64,000 nucleotides of DNA from Mycolicibacterium tokaiense. GTDB taxonomy: Bacteria; Actinomycetota; Actinomycetes; Mycobacteriales; Mycobacteriaceae. The first letter of the stretch is position 1; each line of letters opens with the position of its first letter. The stretch covers positions 2,356,001 to 2,420,000 of the forward strand of contig NZ_AP022600.1 in NCBI RefSeq assembly GCF_010725885.1, in the 5' to 3' direction. Below, one piece after another: positions 1-9,342 of this stretch. Below the pieces are notes generated by a model, which was not told where the DNA came from, did not search any database, and saw nothing but the letters and a program-made list of their open reading frames with translations. Both the position numbers and the translations under genes were made by a program.

Positions 1-1
1 C

Positions 2-466
2 GGATTGCACGGTTACTACAGCAGCTGGTCGTTCAGCACCATCACCCGAACGCAGGTGGAGCAGTCCCGGATGGTGTTGTCGGACAATCGGAATGAGACC
101 GTGATCACCGTGTGGGCCTCATCGGCGGGCTGGCCGGCACGGCCGAGTTCGGACTATGTGAAATTCGCCCTCGCGGACTCTCTCTATGACGTGCCGCTCG
201 ACGAACTTCGCCACTCGATCCTGGCAGATGTGCCAGACAGTGACGACATGGCGGAACTGGAAGCGGGACCGAACTCGACCGGACACCCGATGTATGTGGT
301 GTTGCCGCGGCAGCTCTATGCGTACGACGCTTGGATCGGATTGTTCGTGCCGGGTGTACTCGATGGCCTGAAGCATCAGATCGAGACGCGTCCCGGATGG
401 ACCGAGGAGATCAACGACGCCGACACGGTCGTGTATCGGTACTCCCCTGAGGAAGAGGCACCATGA
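2..466 (+). CDS. C-terminal part of an unidentified protein (5' end outside the window)
   Basis: The reading frame is open from the first complete codon, so the gene very probably begins upstream of the window. About 154 residues are visible. They are soluble-looking, with no membrane segment, and contain several Trp/Tyr-rich stretches (ending near VVYRYSPEEE). I do not recognise a family. The stop overlaps the start of the GH16 gene as ATGA (463-466), so the two genes are translationally coupled and the protein probably belongs to the same polysaccharide-related operon. A TTG at 5 could be an internal start, but nothing supports it. Confidence 0.6.
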   Translation, partial: GLHGYYSSWSFSTITRTQVEQSRMVLSDNRNETVITVWASSAGWPARPSSDYVKFALADSLYDVPLDELRHSILADVPDSDDMAELEAGPNSTGHPMYVVLPRQLYAYDAWIGLFVPGVLDGLKHQIETRPGWTEEINDADTVVYRYSPEEEAP

Positions 467-1320
467 AATTCCCCAACCGCAACATCAGAGCTGTGGTGGT
501 CACCGGTCTCGCCGTGGCGCTGTTGGCGTTCGGTACGGGATCATCCAGCGGCGAGCCGGTCGACCTACACGCTGATGCTTCCCTGTCGGCACTCATCGAT
601 GTGCACGCCCTCTACGCGCACGACGACTTCGATGGCCCGGTGAACTCTCCTCTTGACCCTGCGATGTGGCACATCGAGACCGGTGGGGTCGGCTGGGGCG
701 GGTCCGAGGCGCAGGCGTACACAGCCGCTCCGGACAACGTGCGGCTCGATGGGTCGGGCAATCTGGTGATCGAAGCCCGGGAAGACAACGGCCACATCAC
801 ATCGGCGCGCGTCAACACCCAGGACTTGGTTGAGCTCACCACCGGTCTGGTGGCCGCGCGGATCCAGATGCCCGCCGGCCAAGGGCTACACCCGGCGTTC
901 TGGATGCTGGGGCGGTCGATTCGTGATGTCGGCTGGCCCGCTTCCGGCGAGATCGACATCGTCGAGTTGCTGAACGAGGGATCCACCGCCTACTTCACCG
1001 TACTGGGCCCGCCGGTTCCCGCAGGGCCAGGTCCGGGTACGCACTCGCAGGCCCAATTCACCTTGAGATCAACTGATCTGGTCAACAGTTTCCATACGTA
1101 CTGGCTCTACAAGCAGCCCGAAATGTTGGTCTTCGGTATCGACGAGACCCCGGTCGCCACCGTCACTCCCGCCGAGCTCGCCAGCGGCGCGCCGTGGATC
1201 TACGACACGCCCTTCTTCGCGGTTCTCAATCTTGCGGTGGGTGGAACGTGGCCCGGACCGGTGGGTGCCGGTGTGCTGCCTGCGCGCATGACCGTCGACT
1301 GGGTCAGATTTTACCGCTGA
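463..1320 (+). CDS. Secreted glycoside hydrolase family 16 (endo-beta-glucanase type)
   Basis: A 285-residue protein that would cleave beta-1,3/1,4-linked glycans outside the membrane. Residues 1-31 form an export signal (basic start, hydrophobic VVVTGLAVALLAFG, then small residues). The GH16 domain covers about residues 50-285. The family signature GEIDIVE lies at 162-168, with Glu163 as nucleophile, Asp165 as helper and Glu168 as acid/base. The protein ends on the typical beta-strand MTVDWVRFYR. ATG 463 overlaps the upstream stop (ATGA) and is preceded by a GAGGAAGAGG purine run. Followed at 36 nt by a methyltransferase and then two acyltransferases, it is probably an editing or turnover enzyme for a surface polysaccharide made by this cluster. 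The substrate is unknown. Confidence 0.9.
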   Translation: MKFPNRNIRAVVVTGLAVALLAFGTGSSSGEPVDLHADASLSALIDVHALYAHDDFDGPVNSPLDPAMWHIETGGVGWGGSEAQAYTAAPDNVRLDGSGNLVIEAREDNGHITSARVNTQDLVELTTGLVAARIQMPAGQGLHPAFWMLGRSIRDVGWPASGEIDIVELLNEGSTAYFTVLGPPVPAGPGPGTHSQAQFTLRSTDLVNSFHTYWLYKQPEMLVFGIDETPVATVTPAELASGAPWIYDTPFFAVLNLAVGGTWPGPVGAGVLPARMTVDWVRFYR

Positions 1321-1356
1321 GACGAAATTGATCAACCGACAAGGAGTGAAAGCCAG

Positions 1357-2124
1357 ATGAAACCATATGAAGCCGGTGTGTATTGGGATGATGTCGGTCG
1401 AGAGGTGTTGCAGCGCAGCGGTGCCGAGAGGTCCGGTATCGCCAGCGACCACACGCCGTTCTACGCCCTGCGTCAGACGCAGTTCTTCGACCAGTACCTG
1501 GACTCCGCACTGGCCGATGCTTCCAGTGTGCTGGAGGTGGGACCTGGCCCGGGTGACAACCTGAACAGACTGCGCGATCAGGGAAAGACCGTTTTCGGCG
1601 CAGACGTGTCACGCGTGATGATGAGCGTCGCTGCTCAGAACGGATTGCACTGCATCGCGGCGATGGACGGAATGCGGATTCCCTACCGAGACAACTTCTG
1701 CGACGCGGTCTTCACCTCGACCGTGCTCCAGCACAACAACCACCATCAAGCCGAACAACTGCTCATGGAGATGGCGCGGGTGGCTTCTCGCGACATTCAC
1801 CTGTTCGAGGACACGGCCGTCGTTGCTGTTCGGGACCGTAGATCACACTGGCTGCGGCGGTCATCCTGGTACATCGACAGACTGCAGGAGCGGGGATTCG
1901 AGCTGACCTATCACAGCACACTTCCACTGGCGGGCCAGGAGATCGCGGCGGTGCTCGCCAGGCTGGCGGTGGATCGCACGCGGGCACAGGGCGCGCCGCC
2001 ATCGGCTCGCAGGCTGAAGCTCGAGAAGGCATTGCTGCGCATGGCACGCCCGATAGACCGCCACGTTCCGCCCGTCCTGGGTCTGTCGCGGATGTCTTTC
2101 CGGCGCATGCGATGTGACGGGTAA
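1357..2124 (+). CDS. Class I SAM-dependent methyltransferase
   Basis: A 255-residue methyltransferase of the type-11 group. Motif I is VLEVGPGPG at residues 58-66, followed by an acidic end of strand 2 (FGADVS) and a motif II-like FCDAVFTSTVLQH. A basic C-terminal tail of about 60 residues (many Arg/Lys) is unusual and could contact a membrane or polysaccharide. ATG 1357 has a strong AAGGAG ribosome site about 10 nt upstream. It sits between the GH16 gene and a CelD-like acyltransferase, so methylation of a sugar or lipid in the same surface pathway is inferred. The acceptor cannot be read from the sequence. Confidence 0.85.
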   Translation: MKPYEAGVYWDDVGREVLQRSGAERSGIASDHTPFYALRQTQFFDQYLDSALADASSVLEVGPGPGDNLNRLRDQGKTVFGADVSRVMMSVAAQNGLHCIAAMDGMRIPYRDNFCDAVFTSTVLQHNNHHQAEQLLMEMARVASRDIHLFEDTAVVAVRDRRSHWLRRSSWYIDRLQERGFELTYHSTLPLAGQEIAAVLARLAVDRTRAQGAPPSARRLKLEKALLRMARPIDRHVPPVLGLSRMSFRRMRCDG

Positions 2125-3265
2125 ACAGATGCAGGTCGAGGTGATCACACCAGCGGAGCTGGACTCTGCCGGTCGATCTCACTGGAAGAACGTCCAAGCT
2201 GCCAACCCGCATATGGGTAGCCCGTTCCTGAGTCCGACGTTCGTCGAGACAGTGGGTAGGGCACGCAAGGACACGCGCGTCGCGGTGATCTCCGATGGGT
2301 CCGCCACGGCCTATCTTCCCTTCGAGAAGGGGCGACACGGACACGCACGCGCGGCGGGGATGGGGCTTTCCGATGTCCAGGGGATCGTTGCGCCCGAGGG
2401 CATGGTGCTCGATGTGTCTGCGGTGTTGAACGCCGCAAGTCTCAGATCCCTGACGTTCGACCACCTGGTGGCCGAGCAGGAAGGCTGGGTGGCGACAGGG
2501 CCGGCCGCCTTCGAGCGGGACATCTCCGCGATCATCGACCTGCGAGGCGGGTTCGATACATATATGGCTGTACTGCAGGAGAACTCGAAAAGTCTGGCTC
2601 GGTCGACAGCACGGAAGGAACGCAAGTTGGAACGTGAACACGGGCCGCTGCGTTTTGTCTTCCACGAGCGCGATCATCGTTCGCTCGACGTGCTGCTCCA
2701 TTGGAAATCGCAACAGTATCGCAGCACCGGACGTCGCGATCGGTTTGCGAACCCGAATACACGAAGGCTTGTTCACGAGCTCCTGGATGCACAAGAGGAC
2801 ACCTTCACAGCCCCCTTGTCGGTGTTGATGGCCGGCGATCGGGTGGTGGCAGCGCATTTCGGGTTGCAGTCGAACGGGGTGCTGGCATGGTGGTTTCCCG
2901 CCTATTATCCGGCCTTCGCCCCCTATTCGCCAGGTCTGATCCTGACCCTGCGCACCGCACAGGCTCTGTCCGACGAGGGTCTGTCCGTCCTCGACCTGGG
3001 CAAGGGCGACGAGTCCTACAAGCGCCGATTGTCCAACTCGCATCTGAATCTGATTGCGGGTTCGGTGGCTGTCAATCGGCGCACCCATGTGGTGATGAAA
3101 ATGCGGCGGTGGCCTTACGAACGGACGATGGCCGCCGTACTCGCGTCCCCTCGGTTGCGGTCTGCCAGTCGGTCGATGCTCGCCCGGGCAGGTGCCGCGC
3201 GCCAACGGGCGTTGCCGATGAGGGGCACAGAACCTGCGAGCACCCGGGTGCCCGTCAGTACGTAG
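2114..3265 (+). CDS. CelD/BcsL-family (FemAB-like GNAT) acyltransferase
   Basis: A 383-residue cytosolic protein with the Acetyltransf_6 (CelD/BcsL) layout: an N-terminal GNAT-like half (residues 1-150) and a C-terminal half (about 180-340) with the family hallmark of a K-Q-Y region (HWKSQQYRSTGR) and the late LDLGKGDESYK...L segment. Members are found with cellulose and exopolysaccharide clusters and are thought to acylate a polysaccharide or its precursor. GTG 2114 overlaps the methyltransferase gene by 11 nt; ATG 2129 (MQVEVITPAELD) is an equally good start. The gene is probably co-transcribed with its neighbours. Confidence 0.8.
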   Translation: MTGKQMQVEVITPAELDSAGRSHWKNVQAANPHMGSPFLSPTFVETVGRARKDTRVAVISDGSATAYLPFEKGRHGHARAAGMGLSDVQGIVAPEGMVLDVSAVLNAASLRSLTFDHLVAEQEGWVATGPAAFERDISAIIDLRGGFDTYMAVLQENSKSLARSTARKERKLEREHGPLRFVFHERDHRSLDVLLHWKSQQYRSTGRRDRFANPNTRRLVHELLDAQEDTFTAPLSVLMAGDRVVAAHFGLQSNGVLAWWFPAYYPAFAPYSPGLILTLRTAQALSDEGLSVLDLGKGDESYKRRLSNSHLNLIAGSVAVNRRTHVVMKMRRWPYERTMAAVLASPRLRSASRSMLARAGAARQRALPMRGTEPASTRVPVST

Positions 3266-3301
3266 GAGAAGCGTTACCAGCGGAGAACGGAGGAGTGCCC
3301 G

Positions 3302-3970
3302 ATGTTGTCAATCCAGGATGGACTCCGAATGCTGTGCTCTACCAGCGGACGTCGTTGGCTGCGGCAGGGTGTTCGGGTACGGTTCTCGTCCCGTCGTGAC
3401 GCGATCGGTCTGCGCCGCGACGTGGAGGTGCCGTTCGTGGCACCGGCGGCCAAGGTCCCCGTCACCGTCCGGCGGCTACAGCCGGACGATGATGTCTCAT
3501 TTCTCGATCGGGTACCGGCCCTCGATCTGGAGGTCGCCAACGAGCTCATCGGTCGCCGCAGGCTGGTGGACTCCAGGGTGGCCACGTGCTGGATCGCGGT
3601 GGATTCCGCCGGGGTGCCCTGCTACCTGCAGTGGCTCATCGGACCGAGTGACAATGCGTTCATCCGGCGGTGGTGGAAGGGTCTGTTCCCGCAGCTCGGG
3701 CCGAACGAGGCGCTGCTGGAGGGCGCCTACACCGCGGAGACCCATCGCGGGCAGGGCATCATGGCGCATGCCATGGCCAAGATCACCGAGCAGGCGAGCG
3801 ACATCGGGGCCCGCTATGTGATCACGTTCGTGGGCACAGACAACATCGCCTCACTGAAGGGCTGCGAGCGAGCCGGTTTTGTTCCCTACCTCGAACGCGA
3901 GGACATCTGGTCGGGATTTCGGCACCAGGTCCACTTCCGGCCCCTGGCGCCGGACCGGACCCCCGGCTAG
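3302..3970 (+). CDS. GNAT-family N-acetyltransferase
   Basis: A 222-residue GNAT protein. The acetyl-CoA loop is the ETHRGQGIMAHAM segment (about residues 145-157), matching the R/Q-x-x-G-x-G/A motif A. The usual GNAT C-terminal strand follows (FVGTDNIASLKGCERAGFVPY). ATG 3302 is preceded by GGAGG at good spacing. It is the last gene of the plus-strand polysaccharide-like module and ends in a 4-nt convergent overlap with hsd4B. Its substrate is unknown; modification of a sugar amine of the same surface glycan is inferred. Confidence 0.82.
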   Translation: MLSIQDGLRMLCSTSGRRWLRQGVRVRFSSRRDAIGLRRDVEVPFVAPAAKVPVTVRRLQPDDDVSFLDRVPALDLEVANELIGRRRLVDSRVATCWIAVDSAGVPCYLQWLIGPSDNAFIRRWWKGLFPQLGPNEALLEGAYTAETHRGQGIMAHAMAKITEQASDIGARYVITFVGTDNIASLKGCERAGFVPYLEREDIWSGFRHQVHFRPLAPDRTPG

Positions 3971-4827
3971 GCCGGCGTCAAGTGCACATCGGCGAGTGCA
4001 GTAGCGCCATCACGACCCGGCGCCACCACCGTGGCGACGAACCGTCCGTCTTCCTTCCACACCCGCGCGCTCAATGTCTCACCCGGGTAGACCACCCCGG
4101 CAAAACGCGCGCCGTAGGAGCCGACCGCCGCGGCGTCACCGTCGAGCAACGCGTCGGTGATGGCCTTGCAGGTCATGCCATAGGTGCACAGGCCGTGCAG
4201 GATCGGCTTGGGAAAGCCTGCCGCAGAGGCGAACGCGGGGTCCGAGTGCAGCGGGTTGCGGTCACCGCACAGGCGGTACAGCAGGGCCTGCTGGGGCAGC
4301 ACCGGGATCGGCAACTCGAGGTCAGGCGCGCGGTCGGGGACCATCGAGCCCCCCGACGGGCCGCGGTCACCTCCGAATCCACCTTCGCCCCGGGCGAAGA
4401 TGGACCGCTTCTGCGTCCACAGCAGGGTGCCGTCGGGTGCGGTGACCTCGGTCTCGGACCAGATGACCGCGGCCTTGCCCTTGTCCCAGATGTCGGTGAA
4501 GCGGGTGACCGCGATCCCCGTGCCCGCGGGCGGCAGCGGCGCAGCAGGCGTGATGCCCTCACTGGCATGCAGCACGCGGGAGAGTTCGATGTCGATGCCT
4601 GGAAAGCTGACCGTCGGTGGCTTGGTCATGTGAAAGCTCTGCGCCACGTTGCCGAAGGTGGGCAGCACCTGCGGGGTGTCGTCGGTCAGGTACCGCAACT
4701 CGCGGGGACTCACCGGGTCGGCACCCGCTCCCAGGCCCAGGTGGTAGAGCTGGACGTCACTGCTGGTCCAGGAGAACTCGGCGGGCGGCAGTTGCGCGCT
4801 CAGTGCGACATCGACATCGATCGGCAT
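3967..4827 (-). CDS. hsd4B: MaoC-type 2-enoyl-CoA hydratase of cholesterol side-chain degradation
   Basis: A 286-residue double hot-dog hydratase matching the M. tuberculosis Rv3538 product in length and position beside kstD. The N-terminal half is the degenerate hot dog (1-150). The C-terminal half carries the hydratase-2 motif CGDRNPLH followed by DPAFASAAGFPKPILHGLC, with Asp and His as the catalytic pair. It hydrates the steroid 24-enoyl-CoA formed during side-chain beta-oxidation (role known for the family in mycobacteria). It starts 1 nt after the kstD stop (TGACATG), so kstD-hsd4B is one transcription unit read from the KstR-box promoter at about 6513. Confidence 0.9.
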   Translation of the reverse strand: MPIDVDVALSAQLPPAEFSWTSSDVQLYHLGLGAGADPVSPRELRYLTDDTPQVLPTFGNVAQSFHMTKPPTVSFPGIDIELSRVLHASEGITPAAPLPPAGTGIAVTRFTDIWDKGKAAVIWSETEVTAPDGTLLWTQKRSIFARGEGGFGGDRGPSGGSMVPDRAPDLELPIPVLPQQALLYRLCGDRNPLHSDPAFASAAGFPKPILHGLCTYGMTCKAITDALLDGDAAAVGSYGARFAGVVYPGETLSARVWKEDGRFVATVVAPGRDGATALADVHLTPA

Positions 4828-4828
4828 G

Positions 4829-6511
4829 TCAGGCCTTTCCGGCGATATGCAGTGCGGCCAGGTACCCGAAGGTCATGGCGGGTCCGATGGTCCCGCCCGG
4901 GCCGGGGTAGGTGTGACCCATCACCGGTGCGCTGACGTTGCCCGCGGCGTAGAGGCCCTCGATGACCGACCCGTCGTCGCGCAGCGCGCGGCCGTGGACG
5001 TCGGTCACCACACCGCCCTTGGTGCCCAGGTCGCCCGGCACCATTTTCGCCGCGTAGAACGGGCCGTGGCTGATCTCACCGAGGTTCGGGTTCGGCTTGT
5101 TGGTGGGGTCGCCGTAGTAGCGGTCGTAGGCGCTCTCGCCGCGGTGGAAGTCCTGGTCCACCCCGGAGCGGGCGAAGCCGTTGAAGCGTTCGATGGTGGC
5201 CGCAAACGCATCGGCGGGCAGGCCCGCCTTGTCGGCCAACTCGGCCAGCGTGTCGGCCTTGACGATGACGCCGGACTCCAGCCACTTCTTCGGAATACGT
5301 TGTCCTGGTTGTAATCCCGCGAAGATGTAGCGGTCGCGGTACTGCTGGTCGAAGATCAGCCAGGACGGGACGTTCTCACCGGGGCCCTCGCCCTGGCCGT
5401 ACTGGCCGCCGTACATGTGATGGCATGCCTCGACGTACGGCATGGATTCGTTCATGAATCGCTTGCCGGCCATGTTGACGATGATCGAACCGGGGGAGTT
5501 GCGCTCGGAGAGCGCGAACCACGGTGCGTCCACCAGTGGAACGGTGGGCCCCCACCAGGCGTCTTCCATGACGTCCAGGGCGGCGCCCATTTTCTCGGCG
5601 GCCAGGATGCCGTCACCGGTGTTTGCCTTGGCACCCACGGTCCACTCGGTGGTGATCGGCGCCCGCTGGTACTTCACCCGCATCTGTTCGTTGTGCTCGA
5701 AGCCGCCGCTGCCGAGGATCACCCCGCGGCGGGCGCGGATCAGTTGTGGCTCAGCGGATTCCGGTGCGTCGGTGGACTTGACGTAGATGCCGCGGACCAC
5801 ACCGTCCTCGACGTAGAGGTCGGTGAAGGCGGTGTTCAGGCGTACCGGCACACCGGCCTGCTGCAGGCCGATGCGTAGCGGGGCGATGAGCGCACGGCCC
5901 ATGCCCACCAGGTTCTTCCCGGTGGACTTGGCCCACACGGTGCGGGCCCCGATCTTGAGGCTGCGGAGCACCCCGCGCGGGTGCCGCTTGAGCTGGTTGA
6001 GCCGCACGTAGTCCTGCTGCATCACCACCACGTTGAGGGGCACCTTGCCGTAGGGCGGTTCCAGCCCGGCCAGGTCCGCCCCGAGCTTCTTGGCATCGAA
6101 CGGTTTGGGCTCGACGGACCGCCCGCTGGGCTTTCCGCCTGGGGTCTCCGGGTAGTAGTCGGAGTATCCCGGCACCCAGCACAGCTTCAGCGGTGAATGC
6201 GCGGTGACGAACGAGAGCATCTCCGGCCCGCGCCGCAGATACGTGTCGATCTTCTCGGCGGGCACCACGTCGCCGATGATGGCGTGCAAGTACGTCCGGG
6301 CGGCCTCCGGGGTGTCGGTGACCCCGGCACGCTTGAGGACTTCGTTGTTCGGAATCCACACACCGCCGCCGGAGCGGGCGGTCGAACCGCCATAGTGTGC
6401 GGCCTTCTCAACAACTAGTGTTGATAGCCCCTGGTGAGCGGCGGTGAGGGCGGCGACCATGCCAGCGCCGCCACTGCCGACGACGATGACATCGAACTCC
6501 TGACCAGTCAT
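4829..6511 (-). CDS. kstD: 3-ketosteroid delta-1-dehydrogenase
   Basis: A 560-residue flavoprotein that introduces the 1,2 double bond into ring A of 3-ketosteroids, which together with KshA causes ring B opening. The FAD site is VVGSGGAGMVAA (residues 10-21). The catalytic tyrosine region GYSDYYP places Tyr at 119, as in characterised KstDs, and the C-terminal GHTYPGPGGTIG carries the Tyr/Gly active-site pair. The frame stays open for 593 codons upstream, but that part is antisense to hsaE and hsaG. The start at 6511 (MTGQEFDV) is the one that begins the domain. The KstR box ends only 1 nt upstream of this ATG, so the mRNA is probably leaderless or nearly so. Confidence 0.96.
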   Translation of the reverse strand: MTGQEFDVIVVGSGGAGMVAALTAAHQGLSTLVVEKAAHYGGSTARSGGGVWIPNNEVLKRAGVTDTPEAARTYLHAIIGDVVPAEKIDTYLRRGPEMLSFVTAHSPLKLCWVPGYSDYYPETPGGKPSGRSVEPKPFDAKKLGADLAGLEPPYGKVPLNVVVMQQDYVRLNQLKRHPRGVLRSLKIGARTVWAKSTGKNLVGMGRALIAPLRIGLQQAGVPVRLNTAFTDLYVEDGVVRGIYVKSTDAPESAEPQLIRARRGVILGSGGFEHNEQMRVKYQRAPITTEWTVGAKANTGDGILAAEKMGAALDVMEDAWWGPTVPLVDAPWFALSERNSPGSIIVNMAGKRFMNESMPYVEACHHMYGGQYGQGEGPGENVPSWLIFDQQYRDRYIFAGLQPGQRIPKKWLESGVIVKADTLAELADKAGLPADAFAATIERFNGFARSGVDQDFHRGESAYDRYYGDPTNKPNPNLGEISHGPFYAAKMVPGDLGTKGGVVTDVHGRALRDDGSVIEGLYAAGNVSAPVMGHTYPGPGGTIGPAMTFGYLAALHIAGKA

Positions 6512-6512
6512 G

Positions 6513-6526
6513 TAGAACACGTTATA
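6513..6526. promoter_or_regulatory. KstR operator between kstD and hsaE
   Basis: TAGAACACGTTATA fits the KstR consensus TnnAACnnGTTnnA exactly. It is shared by the divergent kstD-hsd4B and hsaE-hsaG-hsaF units. It touches the kstD start codon and lies 57 nt before hsaE. KstR is the TetR repressor released by 3-oxo-cholestenoyl-CoA in mycobacteria (known for the regulon). Confidence 0.92.
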
Positions 6527-6583
6527 GAATTGCCCGGGCCGCGAACAACTGCCCCGGTCAAACAAGTGAGGGGAATTCACGAC

Positions 6584-7369
6584 ATGCTGGGCGAACAGAC
6601 CCGAGCGAAGCTGGCCGCCGACCTGGCCGAGGCCGAGCGCAGCCGGGTGCCGATCGATCCCTTGACTGCTGCGTATCCGGATATCGATGTTGTGGACGCG
6701 TATCAGATCCAGTTGATCAACATTCGTTCGCGGGTGGCCGAGGGAGCTCGGGTGGTGGGCCACAAGGTGGGTCTGTCCAGCGAGGCGATGCAGAAGATGA
6801 TGGGCGTCGACGAGCCGGATTACGGGCATCTGTTGGCGGAGATGCAGGTCTTCGAAGACGTTCCCGTCGCGTCGTCGAGGTTTTTGTACCCGCGGGTGGA
6901 GGTCGAGGTGGGTTTCATCCTGGCTGATGATCTGCCCGGGGCGGGGTGCACCGAGGATGACGTGTTGGCGGCGACGGCTGCGTTTGCGCCGTCGATCGAG
7001 TTGATCGACACCCGGATCAAGGACTGGAAGATCGCGTTGTGTGACACCATCGCCGACAATGCCTCGTCGGCGGGCTGGGTGCTCGGTGAGGCGCGGGTCT
7101 CGCCGAAGGACATCGACATCCGCACCATCGACGCCGTGCTGACCAACAACGGTGAGGTGGTGGCGCAGGGGCGCAGTGATGCAGTGTTGGGTAATCCGGT
7201 GACCGCGGTGGCGTGGTTGGCGCGCAAGGTCGACCAGTTCGGGGTGCGCCTGCGGGCGGGCGACATCGTGTTGCCGGGGTCGTGCACGCGCGCGATCGAT
7301 GCACCGCCGGGCAGTCATTTTGTAGCTGATTTCACCGGGTTGGGTTCTGTAGAGCTGACTTTCGAATAG
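6584..7369 (+). CDS. hsaE: 2-hydroxyhexa-2,4-dienoate hydratase
   Basis: A 261-residue MhpD/fumarylacetoacetase-fold hydratase, the same length as M. tuberculosis HsaE (Rv3536c). It adds water to the dienoate released by HsaD during A/B ring degradation, giving 4-hydroxy-2-oxohexanoate. The metal-binding VEVEVGFIL segment supplies the acidic ligands, and GARVVGHKVGLSSEAMQ is the usual N-terminal motif. The open frame extends upstream to 6434 but that part overlaps kstD. ATG 6584 follows a GTGAGGGG ribosome site and reproduces the family N terminus. It is the first gene of hsaE-hsaG-hsaF. Confidence 0.95.
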   Translation: MLGEQTRAKLAADLAEAERSRVPIDPLTAAYPDIDVVDAYQIQLINIRSRVAEGARVVGHKVGLSSEAMQKMMGVDEPDYGHLLAEMQVFEDVPVASSRFLYPRVEVEVGFILADDLPGAGCTEDDVLAATAAFAPSIELIDTRIKDWKIALCDTIADNASSAGWVLGEARVSPKDIDIRTIDAVLTNNGEVVAQGRSDAVLGNPVTAVAWLARKVDQFGVRLRAGDIVLPGSCTRAIDAPPGSHFVADFTGLGSVELTFE

Positions 7370-7378
7370 GAGCGTCAC

Positions 7379-8296
7379 ATGGGTGACAAGGCGACGGTGG
7401 CGATTGTGGGGTCGGGCAACATCAGCACCGACCTGTTGTACAAGTTGTTGCGTTCGGAGTGGTTGGAGCCGCGTTGGATGATCGGTATCGACCCCGAGTC
7501 TGAGGGTTTGGCGCGGGCGCGCAAGTTGGGGTTGGAGACCAGCCATGAGGGGGTGGATTGGCTGCTGGCGCAGTCGGAGAAGCCGGATCTGGTGTTCGAG
7601 GCCACCAGTGCGTATGTGCACCGCGATGCGGCGCCGCGGTATGCCGAGGCCGGGATTCGGGCGGTGGATCTGACGCCGGCGGCGGTGGGTCCAGGGGTGA
7701 TCCCGCCGGCCAATCTGCGTGAGCATCTCGACGCCCCGAACGTCAACATGGTGACCTGCGGTGGGCAGGCGACCATCCCGATCGTGCACGCGGTCAGTCG
7801 TGTGGTGGAGGTTCCTTACGGCGAGATCGTGGCGTCGGTGTCCTCGGCGTCGGCTGGCCCGGGTACGCGGGCGAACATCGATGAGTTCACCAAGACCACC
7901 AGTGCGGGGGTGCAGAACATTGGCGGTGCCAAGCGGGGGAAGGCGATCATCATCCTCAACCCCGCTGATCCGCCGATGATCATGCGCGACACCATCTTCT
8001 GCGCCATCCCTGAGGACGCCGACCGCGACGCGATCGCGGCGTCCATCCGTGAAGTGGTGGCCGAGGTGCAGACCTATGTGCCGGGCTACCGCCTGCTGAA
8101 TGAGCCGCAGTTCGATGATCCGTCGATGAACTCCGGTGGGCAGGCGGTGGTGACGACGTTCATCGAGGTCGAAGGTGCCGGGGATTATCTGCCGCCGTAT
8201 GCCGGCAATTTGGACATCATGACCGCGGCGGCGACCAAGGTGGGCGAGGAGATCGCCCGCGAGGTGCTCGCCGCGACGACGGGAGGCCACGCATGA
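7379..8296 (+). CDS. hsaG: Acylating propanal/acetaldehyde dehydrogenase
   Basis: A 305-residue NAD/CoA-dependent aldehyde dehydrogenase that turns the aldehyde made by HsaF into propionyl-CoA. The NAD site is [12 protein letters not shown] near the N terminus. The catalytic cysteine is in [11 protein letters not shown] (about residue 125-128). ATG 7379 has an AGGAG site 8 nt upstream. Its stop overlaps the hsaF start by four bases (ATGA), as expected because HsaF and HsaG form a channelling complex. Confidence 0.95.
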   Translation: MGDKATVAIVGSGNISTDLLYKLLRSEWLEPRWMIGIDPESEGLARARKLGLETSHEGVDWLLAQSEKPDLVFEATSAYVHRDAAPRYAEAGIRAVDLTPAAVGPGVIPPANLREHLDAPNVNMVTCGGQATIPIVHAVSRVVEVPYGEIVASVSSASAGPGTRANIDEFTKTTSAGVQNIGGAKRGKAIIILNPADPPMIMRDTIFCAIPEDADRDAIAASIREVVAEVQTYVPGYRLLNEPQFDDPSMNSGGQAVVTTFIEVEGAGDYLPPYAGNLDIMTAAATKVGEEIAREVLAATTGGHA

Positions 8297-9342
8297 GCAC
8301 CGAGGAGATCTACTTCGACCCGATGTGGGACATCCGGATGACGGATACCTCGCTGCGCGACGGGTCGCATCACAAGCGGCATCAGTTCACCGCCGCCGAG
8401 GTGCAGGCGATTGTCGGGGCGTTGGACACCGCGGGGGTTCCGGTCATCGAGGTCACCCACGGTGACGGCCTGGGTGGGTCGAGCTTCAACTACGGGTTCT
8501 CCAAGACCCCCGAGCAGGAGCTGATCAAGCTGGCCGCGCAGACGGCCAAGACCTCCAAGATCGCCTTTTTGATGCTGCCGGGTGTGGGGACCAAGGAGGA
8601 CATCAAGGAGGCGCAGAACAACGGTGGGTCGATCTGCCGGATCGCCACCCACTGCACTGAAGCTGATGTGTCGATTCAGCACTTCGGGCTGGCCCGCGAA
8701 CTCGGTCTGGAGACCGTCGGGTTTCTGATGATGAGCCACACCATTTCCCCGGAGAAGCTGGCCGCTCAGGCGCGGATCATGGCCGATGCCGGGTGCCAGT
8801 GTGTGTATGTGGTGGATTCCGCGGGTGCGTTGGTGCTCGAGGGGGTCGCCGATCGGGTGGCGGCGTTGGTCGCCGAGCTCGGTGATGACGCGCAGGTGGG
8901 TTTTCATGGGCATGAGAATCTCGGTTTGGGCGTGGCGAATTCGATCGAGGCGGTGCGGGCGGGGGCCAAGCAGATCGACGGGTCGTGTCGGCGGTTTGGT
9001 GCCGGGGCCGGTAATGCTCCGGTGGAGGCGTTGATCGGGGTGTTCGACAAGATCGGCGTCAAGACCGGGATCGATTTCTTCGACATCGCCGACGCCGCCG
9101 AAGAGGTGGTGGCGCCCGCGATGCCGGCCGAATGTCTGCTGGATCGCAACGCGCTGATCATGGGCTACTCCGGGGTGTACTCCAGTTTCCTCAAGCACGC
9201 CATCCGCCAGTCCGAACGCTACGGCGTGCCTGCCCACCAGCTGCTGCACCGGGCCGGACAACGCAAGCTCATCGGCGGCCAAGAAGACCAACTCATCGAC
9301 ATCGCCCTGGAAATCAAACGCGAGATGGAGGCCGCCACCTAA
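8293..9342 (+). CDS. hsaF: 4-hydroxy-2-oxohexanoate aldolase
   Basis: A 349-residue DRE-TIM aldolase that splits 4-hydroxy-2-oxoacids into pyruvate and an aldehyde passed to HsaG. The family motif [16 protein letters not shown] (residues 17-32) gives the catalytic Arg and metal-binding Asp. [15 protein letters not shown] provides the metal-binding His pair, and the C-terminal helices match the partner-binding domain. The stop overlaps by 4 nt the stop of the broken 13E12-type gene on the other strand, so there is no room for a separate terminator. Confidence 0.95.
   Translation: MSTEEIYFDPMWDIRMTDTSLRDGSHHKRHQFTAAEVQAIVGALDTAGVPVIEVTHGDGLGGSSFNYGFSKTPEQELIKLAAQTAKTSKIAFLMLPGVGTKEDIKEAQNNGGSICRIATHCTEADVSIQHFGLARELGLETVGFLMMSHTISPEKLAAQARIMADAGCQCVYVVDSAGALVLEGVADRVAALVAELGDDAQVGFHGHENLGLGVANSIEAVRAGAKQIDGSCRRFGAGAGNAPVEALIGVFDKIGVKTGIDFFDIADAAEEVVAPAMPAECLLDRNALIMGYSGVYSSFLKHAIRQSERYGVPAHQLLHRAGQRKLIGGQEDQLIDIALEIKREMEAAT

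Noticed and set aside
1763..3205. 480-residue minus-strand frame
   Set aside because: Antisense to the methyltransferase and CelD-like genes; composition is His/Arg/Gly-rich shadow with no domain.
6512..8290. Minus-strand frame that would extend kstD to 1153 residues
   Set aside because: It is antisense to hsaE and hsaG, has no family signal, and comes from strong third-position GC bias. The KstD domain begins at 6511.
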